A DNA stretch of 64,000 nt from Betaproteobacteria bacterium SG8_41 (GTDB lineage: Bacteria; Pseudomonadota; Gammaproteobacteria; Burkholderiales; SG8-41): the NCBI GenBank assembly GCA_001303585.1, contig LJTT01000034.1:18977-82976 (forward strand). Reading direction: 5' to 3'. Positions 22,427 through 31,965 of the stretch are shown here, piece after piece. A model generated the notes under the pieces. That model had not been told where the DNA came from. It worked only from the letters and a program-made list of their open reading frames with translations, and did no database searches. Both the position numbers and the translations under genes were made by a program. The number at the start of each line of letters is the position of its first letter. Position 1 is the first letter of the stretch.

Positions 22427-23164
22427 CTACAGTGGCGCTTCAGTATAGAGCCACAGCGGTTGCTCGCGCGGGCTGATTCGTGCGGCTGGAAAATCGCCTC
22501 GGGCCGCATCGTGGCCGGCTGCGATCGCGTCGACGATGTGCCGCTTGTCCGGACCGGCGGCGAGAAACATCACGTGACGCGCATGATTGAACACCGGCAG
22601 GGTGAGCGTCAAGCGTGCCACAGGGGGCGTGCCGGTGGGCGCCACCGCGGCGACCCAGTGCCCGGAGACATTGAGCTCGGGGCCGCGGGGAAAAAGGGAT
22701 GCCGTATGCCCGTCGGCCCCGACGCCGAGTATCGCGAGGTCGAATTCCGGAAGGGCCGGCGCGCGGTCCGCGGCGCCGAAGAATTCGCGCAGCGCGTGTT
22801 CCCACGCCGCCGCCGCCAGTTTTGCCGCACCGATTTCCGTGGGCGCGCGGTGGACATGACCGGCGGGGATCGGCACCCGCGTGAGCAGCTCGCGCCGCGC
22901 AAGACCGTAGTTGCTGGCGGCGTGGTCCGCCGGTACGCAGCGCTCGTCGCTCCAGAAGAAATGGCTGTCGCGCCATGGCGCGATCTCGGCCCACGGCGCC
23001 TCGCGCAGCGCCCCGAAGAGCAGCGCCGGCGTTCTGCCTCCGGGCAGCACGACGCAGAATCGCCCGCGCGCCTTGACCGCTTCGCACGCCGCTTCGCAAA
23101 AGAGCGCGGCGGCGGCATTGGCAAGCTCATCGGCCGTGCTGCAGCGCTGGACAGTTGCTGTCAT
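22427..23164 (-). CDS. pgl: 6-phosphogluconolactonase
   Basis: VLPGGRTPALLFGALRE, FFWSDERCVPADHAASNYGLARRELL; LGVGADGHTASLFP. Confidence 0.92.
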   Translation of the reverse strand: MTATVQRCSTADELANAAAALFCEAACEAVKARGRFCVVLPGGRTPALLFGALREAPWAEIAPWRDSHFFWSDERCVPADHAASNYGLARRELLTRVPIPAGHVHRAPTEIGAAKLAAAAWEHALREFFGAADRAPALPEFDLAILGVGADGHTASLFPRGPELNVSGHWVAAVAPTGTPPVARLTLTLPVFNHARHVMFLAAGPDKRHIVDAIAAGHDAARGDFPAARISPREQPLWLYTEAPL

Positions 23165-23186
23165 GATCGCGGCCAATGCGAAAAGT

Positions 23187-24764
23187 TCAGGCGCGGCTCC
23201 CCGCCAGCGGCGCGCGCCAGTGCCGGCCATCGGCCGCGAGCAGCGTGTCCGCTGCGGGCGGACCCCAGGACCCCGCGTCGTACGCATCGAGCAGGCAGCG
23301 GTCGCATGCCGCACCACGGTCCCATACCTCGAGCACATTCGTCACCAGCGACCAGGACGCATCGACGCCGTCCGTGCGAACGAACAGCATTTGATCGCCC
23401 AGCATGCAATCGTGGAGCAACCGCTCGTACGCCTCCGGCGGGTCGCCGCCGAAGATGCTTCGGTAGTCGAAGTGCAGCGTGAGCGAGCCGAGATCGGCCT
23501 TGGTGCCCGGGCGCTTCGCATCGATCGTGAGCGAGATGCCCTCCTCAGGCTGGACATTGATCACGAGCGCGTTCATCGCCGCGCCTTCCATTACCGAGGA
23601 GGGGAACATGCGGTGGGGCACGGGCTTGAAGTAGACCGCGATCTCGCTTACGCGGCGCGCGAGGCGCTTGCCCGAGCGCAGGTAGAACGGAACGCCCGAC
23701 CAGCGCCAGTTATCGATCATGAGCTTGGCAGCGACATAAGTCTCGGTCCATGAGTCGGGCGCCACGCCGGGCTCCTGGCGGTAACCCGGCGCCGGTTTGC
23801 CATCGACTCTTCCCGGCCCGTACTGCGCGCGGACAATCAAGCGGTCGAGCTCTTCGGGATCAGTTGGCAGCGGGCGCAGCGAGCGCAGCACCTTCACCTT
23901 TTCATCGCGGTAGCGATTGGCCTCGAATACCGCTGGCGGCTCCATTGCCACGAGCGCCAGCATTTGCAGCATGTGGTTCTGGAACATGTCTCGCAGGCAG
24001 CCGGCCCGCTCGTAATAGGCCGCGCGCTGCTCGACGCCCAGGGCCTCGGCCACGGTAATTTGCACGTGGTCCACATGTTCGTGATTCCAGAGCGGCTCGA
24101 ACAGCCGGTTGGCAAAGCGGAACATGACGATGTTCTGCACCGTGTCTTTCCCGAGATAGTGATCGATGCGGAAGATCTGGTGCTCCCGCAGCACGGCTTT
24201 CAGGCGCCGGTCGAGTTCGCGCGCGGTGGCAAGGTCTCGTCCGAAAGGCTTCTCGACGACCACGCGGTTCCAAGCCTGCCCGGCGTCGTTTTCCGCGGTG
24301 AGCCCGACGGCGGCGAGCCCCTCCACCACGGGCGCGTGCAGCGTGGGCGGCAGCGCGAGGTAGTAAAGATGGCGGCCGCCGGCATCATGTTTCGCGTCAA
24401 GGTCGGCGAGCCGCAGCGCAAGGTCGCGATAAAAGTCCGTCTGGCCGAGCTCGCCCCCGATATAGGTGCAGCGTTCGGCGAACGCCATGCGCGCTGAGTT
24501 GCCGAGGCCAGCCGCCGTAGCGGCTTCGCTGACGCAGTTCTGGAACGTCGAGGCGGCGCCGGGCTCGGTTTCGCGGCTCACGCCCAGCACGTAATAGCGC
24601 TGCGGCAGCAGGCCGCGCGCATATAGTTGCGCGATGCTCGGCAGGAGCTTGCGGCGCGACAGATCACCGAGGGCGCCGAAAACGACGATTCCGCACGGCT
24701 GCGGGCGCTGCTCGTCGAGCCGTATGTTATTCGCGAGGTACGCCGGCGCGTGTTCGTCGGCCAT
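23187..24764 (-). CDS. zwf: Glucose-6-phosphate 1-dehydrogenase
   Basis: [46 protein letters not shown]. Confidence 0.95.
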   Translation of the reverse strand: MADEHAPAYLANNIRLDEQRPQPCGIVVFGALGDLSRRKLLPSIAQLYARGLLPQRYYVLGVSRETEPGAASTFQNCVSEAATAAGLGNSARMAFAERCTYIGGELGQTDFYRDLALRLADLDAKHDAGGRHLYYLALPPTLHAPVVEGLAAVGLTAENDAGQAWNRVVVEKPFGRDLATARELDRRLKAVLREHQIFRIDHYLGKDTVQNIVMFRFANRLFEPLWNHEHVDHVQITVAEALGVEQRAAYYERAGCLRDMFQNHMLQMLALVAMEPPAVFEANRYRDEKVKVLRSLRPLPTDPEELDRLIVRAQYGPGRVDGKPAPGYRQEPGVAPDSWTETYVAAKLMIDNWRWSGVPFYLRSGKRLARRVSEIAVYFKPVPHRMFPSSVMEGAAMNALVINVQPEEGISLTIDAKRPGTKADLGSLTLHFDYRSIFGGDPPEAYERLLHDCMLGDQMLFVRTDGVDASWSLVTNVLEVWDRGAACDRCLLDAYDAGSWGPPAADTLLAADGRHWRAPLAGSRA

Positions 24765-24767
24765 CGA

Positions 24768-25676
24768 TCAGTCCTCGCGCTTGATGGCGTGGCCGCCGAA
24801 CTGGTTGCGCATCGCCGCGAGCAGTTTGTCCGAGAAGGGTGCGTCGGTGCGCGAGCGGAAGCGGTTCTGAAGGGAGAGCGTGATCACCGGAAGCGAGCAG
24901 CCGAGATCGATCGCTTCCTGCACGGTCCAGCGGCCTTCCCCGGAATCGGGCACGTAGGCGGCGATGCCGGATAGCGTGCGGTTCTCCTTGAGTGCGTTGG
25001 CGGTGAGGTCGAGCAGCCACGAGCGCACGACGCTGCCGTGCCGCCACAGTTCTGCGATGGCGGCGAGGTCGAGCGCGAGATCCTCCTTGCGTTGCATCAA
25101 CTCGAAGCCTTCCGCGTAGGCCTGCATCAGCCCGTACTCGATGCCGTTGTGGACCATCTTGACGAAGTGGCCGGCGCCCACCGGGCCGACGTGCGCCCAG
25201 CCGCGGTCCTTTGCCGGCGCCAGTGTCTCCAGCACGGGCTTCAGGCGGGCAACGTCATCCGCTGCGCCACCGGCCATGAGGCAATAGCCCTCGCTCAAGC
25301 CCCAAACGCCGCCGCTGGTGCCGACGTCGATGAAGCGCAGGCCGCTTTCCGCGAGCGCCGCCGCACGGCGCTGGGAGTCGCGGTAATTGCTGTTGCCGCC
25401 GTCGACGACCACGTCGCCGCGCTGCAGTCTCGGCGTGAGCTGTTTGAGTGTTTCCTCAGTGGGCGCGCCATCGGGCACCATGAGCCAGACCACGCGCGGA
25501 GCAGGAAGGGCCGCGGCCAGTTGCTCGAGGCTCTCCACCGCCTCCATGCCCTGGGAGGCCGCGCTTTCGCGCGCCTCCGCATTGAGATCGAAGGCGACGA
25601 CCCGGTGCCCGCCGCGCACGAGCCTCAGCGCCATGTTGGCGCCCATCCTGCCCAGACCGATCATTCCGATGTTCAT
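24768..25676 (-). CDS. gnd: 6-phosphogluconate dehydrogenase (decarboxylating), short form
   Basis: MNIGMIGLGRMGANMALRL; VVDGGNSNYRDSQRR; HFVKMVHNGIEYGLMQAYAEGF. Confidence 0.92.
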   Translation of the reverse strand: MNIGMIGLGRMGANMALRLVRGGHRVVAFDLNAEARESAASQGMEAVESLEQLAAALPAPRVVWLMVPDGAPTEETLKQLTPRLQRGDVVVDGGNSNYRDSQRRAAALAESGLRFIDVGTSGGVWGLSEGYCLMAGGAADDVARLKPVLETLAPAKDRGWAHVGPVGAGHFVKMVHNGIEYGLMQAYAEGFELMQRKEDLALDLAAIAELWRHGSVVRSWLLDLTANALKENRTLSGIAAYVPDSGEGRWTVQEAIDLGCSLPVITLSLQNRFRSRTDAPFSDKLLAAMRNQFGGHAIKRED

Positions 25677-25794
25677 GCTTCTCTCCTCCGCTGACTCCGG
25701 CTGCGCCGGCTCCCGTGCCGCTCTCGCCGATACCCAATAGTAGTAGAGCGCTAAGGCCGCAGCGAGTTCAAGCCGGCGCGCCTGAGGCCAGAAC

Positions 25795-28428
25795 CTAGCG
25801 ATTCAAGCGCCAGTCGTAGGGCGTGTAAACCAGGCGTAGCCGCTCCGCGCGGTCCTCGATGCGCGCGGCTGCTTCTCGATCGTAGAGATATCGCGCCACC
25901 AGCCGCTGGACGGCATCGGGCGCCGCCCCGAAATCCGAACGATACCAGCGGAAAATCTCGCAAACGTGCAACTCCTCGCCGACGAGGCGGGTACTCGCGT
26001 TGATGAAGGTGTGCGCCGCGGCATCGAGCTGTTCCTCCAGGTGCGCGGCATCGTAGGCTTCGATCGGCGGACAGGTGCGGCTTGCGCATACCAGCGCGAA
26101 ATGAATGCGCGGATCGATCTCGCGCACGGCCCAGCGCCGGCGCGGGTCGCTCCCGCGCAGGCGCCGGCGCAGTCGGTAGGGCGGCACGGCATTGGCACGC
26201 AGGATCCCGTGCTCGATATCGGACGCGTTGACGCTCTCGCCGCCCACGCGATAGCGCACGCACTCAAAGAAGAATGGTACTTCGCGCACGGACTCGCGAA
26301 TGCCAAGCTCCACGACGCCGTGAATGACGAGCGTATTGAACACGTTCATCCAGAAAGCGACGCGCTGCGTGTCCGATTCAAGCGCCGCGGGGTCGAACGA
26401 CGCGAGCTGCGCGGCCAGACCGCGGAAGGTGCCGTAGGCGGCGCTGCAGCGGATCCCCGCGTAATCGATTCTGCGCGCGTGTCCATCGTAGAACTGGCCG
26501 CGCACGACATTCATCGCGCGCTTCATCGCCTGCGCCGGGTCGGCAGCGCGTTCGCCCGCGGGCTCCGCGCCCTCATTGAGCACCGAGCGGCCGAGGAGCA
26601 AGGCGAGCTTGCGGCCGGTGCTGATCGGAGGCGGCTCGACCCGGGGCCGGCGCGCCTCGCGATAACGCAGGATCGCAGCCGCGTATCCGATGTGTGAATA
26701 GGCCTGCGGAAAATTGCCGGTGATCTCCTGATAACGCGGCTCGTACTGCTCGCCGAAGAGGCCAAGGTGGTTGGTGTAGCGCCCGATCTCGCGCAGGTAC
26801 TCGTCCACCTCGTCGAGCCGGCCCTGCAGAATCAGGCAGTGCAAATACCAGAAGAGGCAGATCATGAAGCCCTGCTCCTGGCCGTCGAGGCCATCGTCGA
26901 GCTCGTAGCGCAGCATGGCGCGCTCGCGCAACAGCTCGCGCTCGACGACGGCGATGGTGCCTGCGACACGCTCGTCCTCAATCGGAAGGAAGCCGTTTAG
27001 CGGTATGAGGAGCAGCGCGGCGTCGACCGCCTCGGTTTCATAGTGCTGCGTGAAACAGCCGCGCCGATGGTTGAAACCGCGCGCCAGAATCTCGGCGCGA
27101 ATGGCTTCGCGCTCGCCGGTCCAGCGCGCAAAGTCCCCGGGGAATCCATAGTGATCGGCGATCTTGATCGCGCGGTCGAGCGCGACCCAGCACATGAGCT
27201 TGGAGTGCACGTAATGACGCGGGCCGATGCGCGCCTCCCATATCCCGTCATCGGGCTCGCGCCAGATGCGGATCACCTCGTCGACGAGCGGGCGCAGGAG
27301 TGACCAGTGGTCGAAGCGGATCTTTCCTACAAGTCGCGAGAGCGCGAACAAGGCATCGAGCAACTCGCCGTAAATATCGTGCTGGCGCTGATGAACCACG
27401 AACTGGCCAATGCGCACGGGGCGCGAGTTCTTGTAGCCGGCAAGGTGAACAAGCTCCGTTTCGTCACCAGGCGGACACGGCTGCTGCAGCTGGTAGAGGA
27501 TGGAAAGCCGCCCCGGCTCGGTCGCGTGCCGGGCGACCTCCTTTAACCACGCGAGGTAATGCTCGGTCTCCGTGACGTGGCCGAGCTCGTACAGGGCCGC
27601 GAGTGTCATGCTGGTGTCGCGGATCCAGCTCAGCCGGTAGTCCCAATTGCGCTCGCCGCCGATGATGGCGGGCAGCGAGGTCGTGCCGGCGGCGGCGATC
27701 GCGCCGGTGGTCTGGAGTTGCAGCAGTTTCAGCACGAGGGCAGTGCGGTCGAGTTGCTCCTGCCACCAGCCCTCGAGCGGCACGCGTCCCGTTTCGCTCT
27801 GTGATACCCACGCTTCCCAGTAGCGTTGCGTTGCCTCGAGCATGCCCTCGAAGCTGGCCGGATCGCGTGGCAGATCGCATTCGCCGAAGCCGAGCGCGAG
27901 CCAAAGCGTCTCGCCTTGCGCGAGGGTCACACGCGCGCGCTCGCCCTCCCAAGAGAGCGGGCGGCTGGTCACTAGCGTGAGGCGCTCCTGGCCGCCGGTG
28001 AACACCGTGGCGTTACCCATCTCGCTGCGTGCTGGCACGATGCGCGCATAATCGAACCGCGGCGCGCATTCGACCTCGAACGTGATGGAGCCGCGCGTTG
28101 CGCTGGCGCGGCGCATCAGCAGGGAGGCCCCGGGAGGACGCGCGCTGTCCACCGCGAGAAAATCCGTCAGTTCCAGCTCGCTGCCCGCGGCGCGAAAGCG
28201 GGTCTGCAGTATGTTCGTCCGCGGAAGATAGGCTTGCGCGGAATCATACGGCCTGTCCGGGCCGACGCTGTAACGCCCGCCCTTATCGTCGTCGAGGAGT
28301 GAGGCGAAAACCGAAGGCGAATCCATGAACGGCAGGCACATCCAGTCGAGCGCGCCGTCGCTGCCCACCAGCGCGAGCGTGGCGCCGTTGCCGATGACTC
28401 CGTAATCGCCGATCTTCTTGTAAGCCAT
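25795..28428 (-). CDS. GH15 (glucoamylase/trehalase-like) protein fused to C-terminal DUF547-like domain
   Basis: MAYKKIGDYGVIGNGATLALVGSDGALDWMCLPFMDSPSVFASLL; RNWDYRLSWIRDTSMTLAAL; C-terminal RVAFWMNVFNTLVIHGVVE...CASRTCPP. ORF extends to 28551; start at 28428 preferred. Confidence 0.85.
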   Translation of the reverse strand: MAYKKIGDYGVIGNGATLALVGSDGALDWMCLPFMDSPSVFASLLDDDKGGRYSVGPDRPYDSAQAYLPRTNILQTRFRAAGSELELTDFLAVDSARPPGASLLMRRASATRGSITFEVECAPRFDYARIVPARSEMGNATVFTGGQERLTLVTSRPLSWEGERARVTLAQGETLWLALGFGECDLPRDPASFEGMLEATQRYWEAWVSQSETGRVPLEGWWQEQLDRTALVLKLLQLQTTGAIAAAGTTSLPAIIGGERNWDYRLSWIRDTSMTLAALYELGHVTETEHYLAWLKEVARHATEPGRLSILYQLQQPCPPGDETELVHLAGYKNSRPVRIGQFVVHQRQHDIYGELLDALFALSRLVGKIRFDHWSLLRPLVDEVIRIWREPDDGIWEARIGPRHYVHSKLMCWVALDRAIKIADHYGFPGDFARWTGEREAIRAEILARGFNHRRGCFTQHYETEAVDAALLLIPLNGFLPIEDERVAGTIAVVERELLRERAMLRYELDDGLDGQEQGFMICLFWYLHCLILQGRLDEVDEYLREIGRYTNHLGLFGEQYEPRYQEITGNFPQAYSHIGYAAAILRYREARRPRVEPPPISTGRKLALLLGRSVLNEGAEPAGERAADPAQAMKRAMNVVRGQFYDGHARRIDYAGIRCSAAYGTFRGLAAQLASFDPAALESDTQRVAFWMNVFNTLVIHGVVELGIRESVREVPFFFECVRYRVGGESVNASDIEHGILRANAVPPYRLRRRLRGSDPRRRWAVREIDPRIHFALVCASRTCPPIEAYDAAHLEEQLDAAAHTFINASTRLVGEELHVCEIFRWYRSDFGAAPDAVQRLVARYLYDREAAARIEDRAERLRLVYTPYDWRLNR

Positions 28429-28695
28429 CGTCGCATCCCAATTTTCATTTACGGCAAAGCGGGCGTGATGGATGTCACCGCCCGGCGGATTCATTTTCTC
28501 GAAAAATGCAACCAACGGTGCCGGCGCAATGCCTGCCGCAGGCCATGGCAAGGCGCGTCAGGAGCGCGCTCTACGCGGTGGCACGCAGCGCGGCGCCCCA
28601 GTCTCCGGCGAGACCGTCTGAAAGTCCGCAGACAGATATAATATAGGCCTTGGCGCTCGTGTTCCGCGAGCGCGGCTTTCCACGGGAGAGCGATC

Positions 28696-29160
28696 ATGTT
28701 CGCGCGTATCTTGGCATCCGGATGCTTCGTTGCTTTCGCACTGCTCGCGCAGGCGGCTGCGGCGCAAACGGTATATAAATCCACCATGCCCGACGGCCGC
28801 GTGATTTTTGGCGATCGCCCTGAGGCGGGGGCGGCGAAGGTCGAATCATCCGAGCCCGACACGTCCAAGAGGGGCGTACAACTCACCCCGCCCGGCGCCG
28901 GGCGCAAAGTCGAGGAGATGAGGACCAGGCGTGAGAGCGGCGAGGCCAAGGAGGAACAATTGCGCCAGGCCGAGGAGGCCGTGCGCAATGCCGAGGTGGC
29001 GCTCGCGAACGGGAAGGAGCCTCTTCCCGGGGAACGCATCGGCACCGCGGGCGGCGCGAGCCGGCTTAACGATGCTTACTGGGCCCGGCAGAAGAAGCTC
29101 AAGGAGGACCTGGTCAAAGCACGCGACAATCTGAATAGATTGCGCATCGCGGACAAGTAA
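28696..29160 (+). CDS. DUF4124-like domain secreted protein
   Basis: Signal peptide then VYKSTMPDGRVIFGDRPEAGAAKVE. Confidence 0.75.
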   Translation: MFARILASGCFVAFALLAQAAAAQTVYKSTMPDGRVIFGDRPEAGAAKVESSEPDTSKRGVQLTPPGAGRKVEEMRTRRESGEAKEEQLRQAEEAVRNAEVALANGKEPLPGERIGTAGGASRLNDAYWARQKKLKEDLVKARDNLNRLRIADK

Positions 29161-29237
29161 CTTTACGGCCGGGGAATAATCTTGCGTGGGCCGCTTGATC
29201 GAGCGGAAACGGACGGCGAACCCGGGGCAACCTGCAA

Positions 29238-29543
29238 ATGCTGACGTATGAGGATTGCGTGGCCCTGTCGGGCCTGACTGAGGAAGAAATCGCGGCGATC
29301 GCCGAGCACGAGCACATCCCCGAGCTTGCGGCCGCGGAAATGGGCAATTACCTCTGCCGCTCGCCGTCCGGAGAGCTGCGAATCAAGCGCATGATCGTGG
29401 ACGACATCGAGGCCGCCAGCGTCGCCGGCAAGCTGGATCGCGTGGCAGCGCTCAGGCTCGTGCTGCGCCACTTCGTCGAGTGCCATCCGGGCGGCGACGA
29501 GCGGCACCGGCCGCGCGGCGGCGCCGGCGAGCGGCCCCGCTAG
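29238..29543 (+). CDS. Hypothetical protein
   Basis: MLTYEDCVALSGLTEEEIAAIAEHEHIPELAAAEMGNYL; good codon usage. Confidence 0.6.
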   Translation: MLTYEDCVALSGLTEEEIAAIAEHEHIPELAAAEMGNYLCRSPSGELRIKRMIVDDIEAASVAGKLDRVAALRLVLRHFVECHPGGDERHRPRGGAGERPR

Positions 29544-29568
29544 AATTCTGCCGCCGCGTGCGTAGTGA

Positions 29569-30867
29569 TCAGCTGCCCAATGCGCTGAGCGTCTGAAACG
29601 CGAGCATCGCGCTCGTCAGGACAAAACCCGCGACCGGAATCCAGGCAGGGTAGGCGCGAACGCCCGGCGGGGCGGGTTCGCGGCGCTTGACGCGCAGGAG
29701 CGTGATGTGAATGAGCGTGAAGACGATGAGCACTGTGAAGCTGGTCGCCTTGGCCAGTGTCACGAGCGGCAGCCACAGGGCTAGCACCAGAACCGCCACG
29801 GTCACGAGTGCGGTCGCGTAATGCGGGGTGCGCCGCCGCGCGTGAACGCGCCCGAGCCAGCGCGGCAGCCACCCCGCCTCGCTCATGCCGTAGAGGACGC
29901 GCGCGCACTTGATGATCTGCACCAGCGCGCCGTTGACCACCGCGAACAGGCTGATGAGCGCGATCACCACCGGCGCCTGTCCGGTCTCGCGCTCGAATAT
30001 CAGGGCAAGCGGCGCATCGGTAGCGGCCAGCTCGGCTGCCGGCAGCGCGAGCACGGCGGCAGTTGCGATCAGCAGATACAGTGCCGATGCGACGACCATC
30101 GCGAGGAGGATGGCGCGCGGCATGGCGCGCCGGGGATCCCGCACCTCCTCGGCGACATTGACCATGTCCTCGAACCCGATGAACGCATAGAACGCGAGGA
30201 ACGCGGCGGCGGCGATCGCCGCCCACGCCGCTGTTTCGAACGGCGGCAGAAGCTCCGGCAGGCGCGCCGGAAAGGTCGCGAGGCTTTCGGCCGAGACGGC
30301 AAGAATCAGGAAGAGTCCGGCGATCTCGATGAGCGTGATGACGGTGGCGACGATCGCGGATTCCTTTATGCCCCAGGTCGCGAGCGCGCCCAATCCGGCG
30401 ACGATCAGCGTAATGACCACCCAGGGGGGCCACTCGACGAAGATGTCGAGATAGCCGACGAATCCGTTCACCAGCGTTGCGCTGGACACCAGGCCGGAAA
30501 TCACGAGGAGCAGGCCGACCACGAGGGAGAGCGGGCGTAAACCGAAGCCTTCCTGGACGTAAACGGCCTCGCCCGCGCACTTGGGGTAACGCGCGGAAAG
30601 TTCGGCGTACGAGAGTGCCGTCACCGCTGCGACGATCCCGGCGACGAGGAAGGCAACCGGCGCGTAAAGGCCGGCGATTCCGGCGATCTTCCCGACGAGG
30701 ACATAGATGCCGGCGCCCAGAATGGTTCCCAGTCCATAGAACGTGAGAAACGCGACATTGAGGGCGCGCTTGAGCCCGACTTGATCACGCTGGCTCACGG
30801 GGGAAATTCCTGAAAATGGTGACGACCTGTGTTTGAGGGTGAACGGTGAGCAGCGGGCGGTTTCCAA
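29569..30867 (-). CDS. APC family amino acid permease
   Basis: VAFLTFYGLGTILGAGIYVLVGKIAG; about 12 TM segments. Confidence 0.9.
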   Translation of the reverse strand: METARCSPFTLKHRSSPFSGISPVSQRDQVGLKRALNVAFLTFYGLGTILGAGIYVLVGKIAGIAGLYAPVAFLVAGIVAAVTALSYAELSARYPKCAGEAVYVQEGFGLRPLSLVVGLLLVISGLVSSATLVNGFVGYLDIFVEWPPWVVITLIVAGLGALATWGIKESAIVATVITLIEIAGLFLILAVSAESLATFPARLPELLPPFETAAWAAIAAAAFLAFYAFIGFEDMVNVAEEVRDPRRAMPRAILLAMVVASALYLLIATAAVLALPAAELAATDAPLALIFERETGQAPVVIALISLFAVVNGALVQIIKCARVLYGMSEAGWLPRWLGRVHARRRTPHYATALVTVAVLVLALWLPLVTLAKATSFTVLIVFTLIHITLLRVKRREPAPPGVRAYPAWIPVAGFVLTSAMLAFQTLSALGS

Positions 30868-30873
30868 CTAATC

Positions 30874-30997
30874 GTGAATCGTGAATCGTGAATCGTGAAT
30901 CGTGAATCGTGAATCGTGAATCGTGAATCGTGAATCGTGAATCGTGAATCGTGAATCGTGAATTGAATCGTGAATCGTGAATCGTGAATCGTGAATC
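30874..30997 (+). repeat. GTGAATC heptamer array: 12 perfect copies, a degenerate break, then 4 perfect copies
   Basis: Direct reading; break GTGAATTGAATC at 30958-30969. Confidence 0.95.
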
Positions 30998-31059
30998 GTG
31001 AGACCTGAAACATTAAACCTGAAACGCGGGAGACCTTTCATCGCGCGGGGCGCGACTCC

Positions 31060-31965
31060 TCAGCCGGCGCGAACCGTCGTGCCGCATCGGCCATCCAGTA
31101 TTTGCATCGCGTCGTCGAGCCGTCCAATGCCGGCGACACCGCGCGTTGCTTCGACGAAGCGGCACGCTGCCTCAACCTTGGGCCCCATCGTGCCAGCGGC
31201 GAATGGGTGGCGGCGGAGCTCCCGCGGCGTCGTCTCCCGCAGCGCGCGCGCCGCGGGCGTGTTCCACTCGAGATAGACGGCGTCGACGTCGGTGAGCATC
31301 AACAGGGCGTTCGCCTTGATCGCGCGCGCGAGCAGGGCTGCCGCGAGATCCTTGTCGATAACCGCCTCGACGCCCCGAATCCCGCCTCCCTGCGTCACCA
31401 CGACCGGTATCCCGCCGCCGCCGGCACAGATCACGATGACGCCGGCGTCCACGAGGAGGCGGATCGTGGCGAGCTCGAGAACACGCCGCGGCTCGGGCGA
31501 AGGCACGACGCGCCGCCATACATCGCCGTCCGGCGCGATGCTCCAGCCGCGTGCTTGTGCGAGGCGCTTTGCCTGCTCCGCGGTATAGGTGAGGCCGATG
31601 GGCTTGTCCGGCTTGCTGAAGGCCGGGTCGTCAGCGTCGACTTGGATCTGGGTGAGAAGCGTGGCGATGCGCCGGTCGGGCAGGCGTGAGGCAAGCTCCT
31701 GCTCAATCAGGTAGCCGATCATGCCCTCGGTTTCGGCGTCGAGCACATCGAGCGGAAACGGTGGTACACGTGCCGACTCTTCCGCCTGCAGGGCGAGCAG
31801 TCCGACCTGGGGACCGTTGCCGTGGGTGACGACCACGGCGTGAGCGCGCGCGATGCTCGCAACCGCGTCTGCGGCGCTTGCCACATTGCGCCGCTGTGCC
31901 TGGGCGCTAGGCGGCTCCCCCCGCTTCAGCAGCGCGTTGCCTCCGAGCGCGACGACGACTTTCAC
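31060..31965 (-). CDS. arcC: Carbamate kinase
   Basis: MKVVVALGGNALL; THGNGPQVGLLALQ; VICAGGGGIPVV; IDKDLAAALLA. Confidence 0.93.
   Translation of the reverse strand: MKVVVALGGNALLKRGEPPSAQAQRRNVASAADAVASIARAHAVVVTHGNGPQVGLLALQAEESARVPPFPLDVLDAETEGMIGYLIEQELASRLPDRRIATLLTQIQVDADDPAFSKPDKPIGLTYTAEQAKRLAQARGWSIAPDGDVWRRVVPSPEPRRVLELATIRLLVDAGVIVICAGGGGIPVVVTQGGGIRGVEAVIDKDLAAALLARAIKANALLMLTDVDAVYLEWNTPAARALRETTPRELRRHPFAAGTMGPKVEAACRFVEATRGVAGIGRLDDAMQILDGRCGTTVRAG

Noticed and set aside
30795-31013. 72-aa ORF of FTIHDSR repeats
   Set aside because: Translation of the GTGAATC array. The 7-nt period keeps frames open, so this is not evidence of coding.
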